A program made the position numbers and the translations under genes. A stretch of DNA of 22,000 nt from CAZWES01 sp964632395 (GTDB lineage: Bacteria > Patescibacteriota > Gracilibacteria > Peribacterales > Peribacteraceae), in contig CAZWES010000019.1 in assembly GCA_964632395.1 (NCBI GenBank), positions 1-22,000 on the forward strand, read 5' to 3'. The notes below the pieces were generated by a model, which worked only from the letters and a program-made list of their open reading frames with translations, searched no databases and was not told where the DNA came from. Positions 18,391 through 22,000 of the stretch are shown piece after piece; positions within the stretch are counted from its first letter, which is position 1; every line of letters starts with the position of its first letter.

Positions 18391-19389
18391 ATGCGTGCTT
18401 TCATCCTCGCCGGCGGCTTTGCCACACGCTTGTGGCCACTCACAGAAAAAAGAGCTAAACCCTTGCTACCGCTCGCAGGAGAGCCACTCCTCACACATCT
18501 TGTGAAGAAGATCCCATCAGGCATTCCTACCACCATTAGTACCAATGCAGTTTTTGCTGATGATTTTGAAAAATGGAAACAAGCGTGTCACGCTGAGCCC
18601 GGTCGAAGTGTGACGCGCGGAGGTGACAACATTTCCATCCTCATCGAAGACTCCGACCATGAAGATAAGAAACTCGGCGCACTCGGTGCTGTTGCCAAAT
18701 GGATCACGGAGGAAAATATAAATGAGGATGTTCTGCTCATCGCCGGGGATAACTATGTTGGATTTTCGATCAGTGATTTCATTAGCAAATTTTCAGGCAA
18801 GCCCTTGCTCGCAGCTTTTGATATCCGTGATCTGGAGCAAGCTAAAAAATTCGGGATCGTCATAACTGATTCATCACCTGATCCGACAACTGGGACTTAC
18901 CGAGTGACGGGATTCCAGGAAAAACCGGAAAAACCGGAGTCAACCTTGGTTTCAACTGGATGTTATGTGCTTCCCGTTGATTCGCTACAAACTCTTGTCG
19001 CCTATGCAAAGGATCATCCAGATAACATTGGAGGAATTTTTGAGCACTTCTTGAGCAAAAATATGGAAGTTGCATGCGCCTCGTTTGCAGAGCCATGGTT
19101 TGATATCGGATCTTTTGATGCGTATCTCAATGCAACCCGTGAGCTTGTTGGTGAAAATGTTTTACGCGCGGAAGGTGTTATTGATCGTGAGACTGAATTT
19201 GAAGGAAGCATCGTTCTAGGAAAAAACTCAAAAGTTGCAAGGAGTAAGCTCAGGAATGTTGTGATGTTTGAGGATTGTGAAGTTGAGGACTGTGTGTTGG
19301 AGAATTGTGTTATTGATAATGGGTGTGTGATGAGGGGAGTGGATTTGAGTGGGAAGATGGTGCGCGAGGGGACACATCTTGTACGTTAA
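18391..19389 (+). CDS. sugar-1-phosphate nucleotidyltransferase
   Basis: This is a 332-residue NDP-sugar pyrophosphorylase. MRAFILAGGFATRLWPLTEK then RAKPLLPLAG is the nucleotide-binding signature, and AGDNYVGFSISDFI carries the metal-binding Asp. FGIVITD, GFQEKPEKP, STGCYVLP and FDIGSFDAYLNA are later family blocks. The C-terminus (from about 270) has hexapeptide-like turns (GSIVLGKNSKVARSKLRNVV, FEDCEVEDCVLENCVI). It would make an activated hexose for surface glycans or glycolipids; whether UDP, dTDP or GDP sugar cannot be told. Residues 65-78 (ACHAEPGRSVTRGG) are an extra segment encoded by a palindrome. Confidence 0.9.
   Translation: MRAFILAGGFATRLWPLTEKRAKPLLPLAGEPLLTHLVKKIPSGIPTTISTNAVFADDFEKWKQACHAEPGRSVTRGGDNISILIEDSDHEDKKLGALGAVAKWITEENINEDVLLIAGDNYVGFSISDFISKFSGKPLLAAFDIRDLEQAKKFGIVITDSSPDPTTGTYRVTGFQEKPEKPESTLVSTGCYVLPVDSLQTLVAYAKDHPDNIGGIFEHFLSKNMEVACASFAEPWFDIGSFDAYLNATRELVGENVLRAEGVIDRETEFEGSIVLGKNSKVARSKLRNVVMFEDCEVEDCVLENCVIDNGCVMRGVDLSGKMVREGTHLVR
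18584..18617 (+). repeat. palindromic element in frame within the sugar-nucleotidyltransferase gene
   Basis: CGTGTCAC (18584-18591) pairs with GTGACGCG (18610-18617), 8 bp with one G-U; the loop is GCTGAGCCCGGTCGAAGT. It shares TGTCA-GCTGAG with the topA and intergenic elements. Confidence 0.7.
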
Positions 19390-19517
19390 TACGTCATGCT
19401 GAGTGGATCCCCAGGCAGAGAAGGGGGCAAAATTGTTGAAATAAAGTTCGGTGACAAATATCAACCACCACATCGGTGCCCCCTTCCCTGCCTGGGGCGT
19501 GCACTCAGCATGACGTA
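19390..19517. repeat. large palindromic element and terminator before secD
   Basis: Outer arms TACGTCATGCTGAGTG (19390-19405) and its perfect complement (19502-19517). Inner arms 19409-19429 and 19477-19497 are complementary at 20 of 21 positions (CCCCAGGCAG, then AAGGGGGCA). The loop of about 47 nt is AT-rich. TTTTTT follows, so it likely terminates the upstream gene. It starts on the base after the upstream stop. Confidence 0.85.
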
Positions 19518-19564
19518 GTTTTTTGTTCCAGAATCACCCATTTACATCTACACTTACCCGGAAA

Positions 19565-21985
19565 ATGGACTCCAAAGCCCGCACCTACGGCTACCCCGCC
19601 CTCACAATCCTCATTGCCCTATGGATCGTTATAACCGCGATGCCAACGGGGATGAAAGGATGGACGCCACAGTGGCTTCAGCCGACTCTGCATCTGGGGC
19701 TTGACCTGCAGGGCGGAACCCAGCTTGATTTCCGCATAAGCGAGGCAGAGATGAATAAGCAGATCAGTGAACTCCAGATGGCAATCGAAACACTGGAGGA
19801 GGCAAACGGGTTGCAGAGCGAGATTGATGATAAGCGTGCGCAGATCAGCAACATCGAATTCCAGAAGCGAAATGTGGTTGAAGCTATTCGGACGGTGCTC
19901 GAGCGCCGCGTGAATAGCCTTGGAGTTTCGGAAGCCATTATCACTCCTTCTTATTACGGAAATGAGCGCCACCTGCTTGTGGAGTGCCCCGGGGTAGTGG
20001 AAGTGCAGCAATGCATCAGCACTGTCGGAAAGACGATCCTACTTGAGTTCAAAGAGGAATTTGAAGGAGAGGACGAGGAGCAGATCGCAAAAATGCGCGC
20101 ACTTGCGGAGACTGCGTACAAAAGGATGACTGAGTCCGGTGAAACTCTTCAGACAGTTGGGGAAGATTTGGGACCCACGCTTGGAGTTTCTTATAACGAA
20201 GAAATGCCTGCATTCTTAAGTGAACTCCCTGATGATCTCGCAGATATCTGGAACAGGTCACCGGAAGATCCAATTCTGATGCGCGAAGTCACGCTTGATT
20301 CCATCACACAGGGAGATAGAACTATCGAAAACAGAGGAATAATGTTAATCAAAGTGACTGGAGAAAAAGTGGAGGCCGAGCGCACATTCGCCGATCCAAT
20401 CTCCGCTATTGAGTTCCTCGCAGAGTCAAATGATACGATTACACTCATAGAATTTGAGAATGAGGATCCGGCGGAACTTGATGAGGGGTACAGTGGAGCA
20501 CTTGCAGGAGAAATCGGACCCGGATCGTTCGTAAAAGCACAAAATGACGATGGAGAACATGGAGTCATACTCGTCACTGAATACACTCCTTCCAAAGAAA
20601 AAATTGAAGCAAGCCATATCTTAATCGCATATGACGGTGCTGTTCGTGCAGATCAATCCGTGACGAGGACTTCCGATCGCGCTCATCAGATAGCGAGGGA
20701 CTTGATAAGGAGAATTGAAGACGGAGAAGATTTTGAAGCACTCGCAAAGGAATTCAGCGATGGTCCTTCAGGTGCAGAGGGCGGCAGATTGGACTCATTC
20801 GCAAAAGGCGATATGACTCTGGCATTTGAGGAGGCTGTGTGGGATCTGCCGGAAGGTGATATCACCGGACCGATTGAGACGGAATTTGGTTTTCATTTGA
20901 TACGTAAAGATAAGGACGCCGAAATGTTCGGCGGATCAATTAGTTACATGGAACTCGTTTTCAGTGGAGAAAATCCGGAAACACTGCAATCGGATGTCTT
21001 CACAAAAATTCAAAATAGCGCAGTGATCACGATGGAGGAACAAATTCCAACACAAAATCTCTTCTTCTCTTTCCTGCCAACCGGCTGGAAGGATACCGCG
21101 CTCGATGGAAAACACTTCCGCCGTGCAACTGTGACTACAGATCAATTGACCGGAGTTCCGGTTGTGCAGATAGTATTTGATGAGGAAGGCGGAAAAATCT
21201 TTTACGAACTCACAAAGCAAAATGTCGGCAAGCAAATTGCAATCTTTGTAGGCGGAGATTTGATATCAGCACCGGTCGTGCAAAGTGAAATTCCCGGCGG
21301 CGTTGCAATCATCACAGGTTCGGAAAACTTTGAGGAAGCAAACAGACTCGCACAGGATCTGAATACTGGCGCAATCCCCGCCCCTATTCATTTGGTCGGA
21401 CAGGTGACAGTTGAGGCCTCTCTCGGAGATCAGGCATTGCGGACTTCACTCCGCGCTGCACTGATCGGCTTTCTGCTCGTCGGCATCTACATGATCTGGT
21501 ACTACCGCATTCTTGGCGTAATAGCCGCTCTTGCTTTGATCGCATACGCAATCATGTTCACAGCAGTTCTTAAGTTGCCAGTGTTCCTCTTCACAAACCA
21601 ATACATAGTTTTGACCCTGGCGGGAATCGCGGGAATCATTCTTTCGATTGGTATGGCAGTGGATGCGAATGTGCTTATTTTTGAGAGGATGAAAGAGGAG
21701 CTTAAAAAAGGAAAAATGTTGCAGACTGCAGCAGATACAGGATTCAAACGCGCATGGAGTTCCATCTGGGCTTCCAATGTCTCCACACTTTTGACCGCAT
21801 TCATCCTTTTTATAATCGGAACCTCAATCGTACGCGGCTTTGCAGTTACTTTGAGCTTTGGAATTTTGATCTCGCTCTTTACAGCAGTTGTGATTACGAG
21901 GTTTTTGATAAGGATGCTTTATAAGTCGCCCATATCAGAAAATATGGCTTATAGGGAAAAAATAGGTGCTACAAATATGTTCTAA
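19565..21985 (+). CDS. secD: protein translocase subunit SecD with embedded parvulin (PpiC-type) domain
   Basis: This is an 806-residue SecD. TM1 is at about 11-30, then HLGLDLQGGTQLDF (43-56) and VLERRVNSLGVSEAIITPSY (111-130). After a divergent segment, residues 348-448 form a parvulin domain: EASHILIAYDG, ARDLIRRIEDGEDFEALAKE, FSDGPSGAEGGRLDSFAKGD, FGFHLIRKDK. The SecD P1 head then resumes (GVPVVQIVFDEEGGKIFYEL, VGGDLISAPVV, ITGSENFEEANRLAQDLNTG), followed by five TMs with GMAVDANVLIFER (Asp700). ATG 19565 is chosen; an upstream TTG would add 14 residues without family support. SecD uses the proton gradient to pull substrates through SecYEG. secF is expected downstream, outside the window. 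Confidence 0.93.
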   Translation: MDSKARTYGYPALTILIALWIVITAMPTGMKGWTPQWLQPTLHLGLDLQGGTQLDFRISEAEMNKQISELQMAIETLEEANGLQSEIDDKRAQISNIEFQKRNVVEAIRTVLERRVNSLGVSEAIITPSYYGNERHLLVECPGVVEVQQCISTVGKTILLEFKEEFEGEDEEQIAKMRALAETAYKRMTESGETLQTVGEDLGPTLGVSYNEEMPAFLSELPDDLADIWNRSPEDPILMREVTLDSITQGDRTIENRGIMLIKVTGEKVEAERTFADPISAIEFLAESNDTITLIEFENEDPAELDEGYSGALAGEIGPGSFVKAQNDDGEHGVILVTEYTPSKEKIEASHILIAYDGAVRADQSVTRTSDRAHQIARDLIRRIEDGEDFEALAKEFSDGPSGAEGGRLDSFAKGDMTLAFEEAVWDLPEGDITGPIETEFGFHLIRKDKDAEMFGGSISYMELVFSGENPETLQSDVFTKIQNSAVITMEEQIPTQNLFFSFLPTGWKDTALDGKHFRRATVTTDQLTGVPVVQIVFDEEGGKIFYELTKQNVGKQIAIFVGGDLISAPVVQSEIPGGVAIITGSENFEEANRLAQDLNTGAIPAPIHLVGQVTVEASLGDQALRTSLRAALIGFLLVGIYMIWYYRILGVIAALALIAYAIMFTAVLKLPVFLFTNQYIVLTLAGIAGIILSIGMAVDANVLIFERMKEELKKGKMLQTAADTGFKRAWSSIWASNVSTLLTAFILFIIGTSIVRGFAVTLSFGILISLFTAVVITRFLIRMLYKSPISENMAYREKIGATNMF
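20606..20908 (+). other. parvulin-type peptidyl-prolyl isomerase domain inside SecD
   Basis: Codons 348-448 of secD. The ASHILI start, the central FSDGPSGAEGG block and the FGFHLI end are the parvulin hallmarks. The insertion lies in the extracytoplasmic part between the N-terminal SecD region and the P1 head. Confidence 0.88.
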
Positions 21986-22000
21986 TCAACTTTCAAGCAG

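Noticed and set aside
19228..19473. Minus-strand ORF over the palindrome before secD
   Set aside because: It is composed of the antisense of the nucleotidyltransferase C-terminus and of the palindrome, with no plausible start signal.

Overview
The window looks like a chromosomal segment of an uncultivated ultra-small bacterium of the Patescibacteria (CPR) type, possibly Peregrinibacteria-like. This is an inference from gene content and style: a very Cys-rich zinc-ribbon protein of a kind I associate with CPR genomes, a reduced YidC with a non-standard periplasmic domain, minimal Shine-Dalgarno use, -10 boxes almost touching start codons, and many small toxin-antitoxin-like pairs between housekeeping genes. 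The code is standard. No rRNA, IS element, prophage or CRISPR array was seen.

Layout. 1-1291: the 5' part of gpmI (minus), a truncated transglutaminase-like gene (plus) and HU (minus). 1292-4421: an inverted-repeat element, topA and a small membrane protein. 4422-10769: the classic rpmH-rnpA-yidC-jag block, split between rpmH and rnpA by about 3.4 kb. The split holds a minus-strand set (zinc-ribbon protein, HEPN, MNT nucleotidyltransferase) and a divergent plus-strand set (wHTH-MNT, HEPN), with a shared promoter region containing two palindromes. 10791-12181: a DUF433/DUF5615 pair, a pilin-like protein and a micro-ORF. 12178-14948: a HIT protein and fumarase (minus), then an L,D-transpeptidase (plus). 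15118-16949: lemA, hicB, a truncated hicA and htpX. 16949-17205: a predicted 63-nt minus-strand RNA and a divergently transcribed tRNA-like RNA with mutually complementary segments. 17216-19389: a truncated polyprenyl glycosylphosphotransferase-like protein, a hypothetical protein and a sugar-nucleotidyltransferase. 19565-21985: SecD with an embedded parvulin domain.

Structure beyond genes. Three layers stand out. (1) Palindromic elements, most of them sharing a core close to TCATGCTGAG, lie between genes and also in frame inside topA, fumC and the sugar-nucleotidyltransferase gene, much like the protein-inserted palindromes known from Rickettsia. (2) AT-rich inverted repeats built from 7-8 nt tandem units lie upstream of topA, rpmH and jag; the arms differ between copies yet remain complementary within each copy. 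(3) Ten or more genes have a -10-like hexamer only 6-10 nt before the start codon, which predicts widespread leaderless transcription. The best candidates for an undescribed system are the tRNA-like RNA with its complementary small RNA, and the zinc-ribbon/MNT/HEPN island wired into the RNase P operon.
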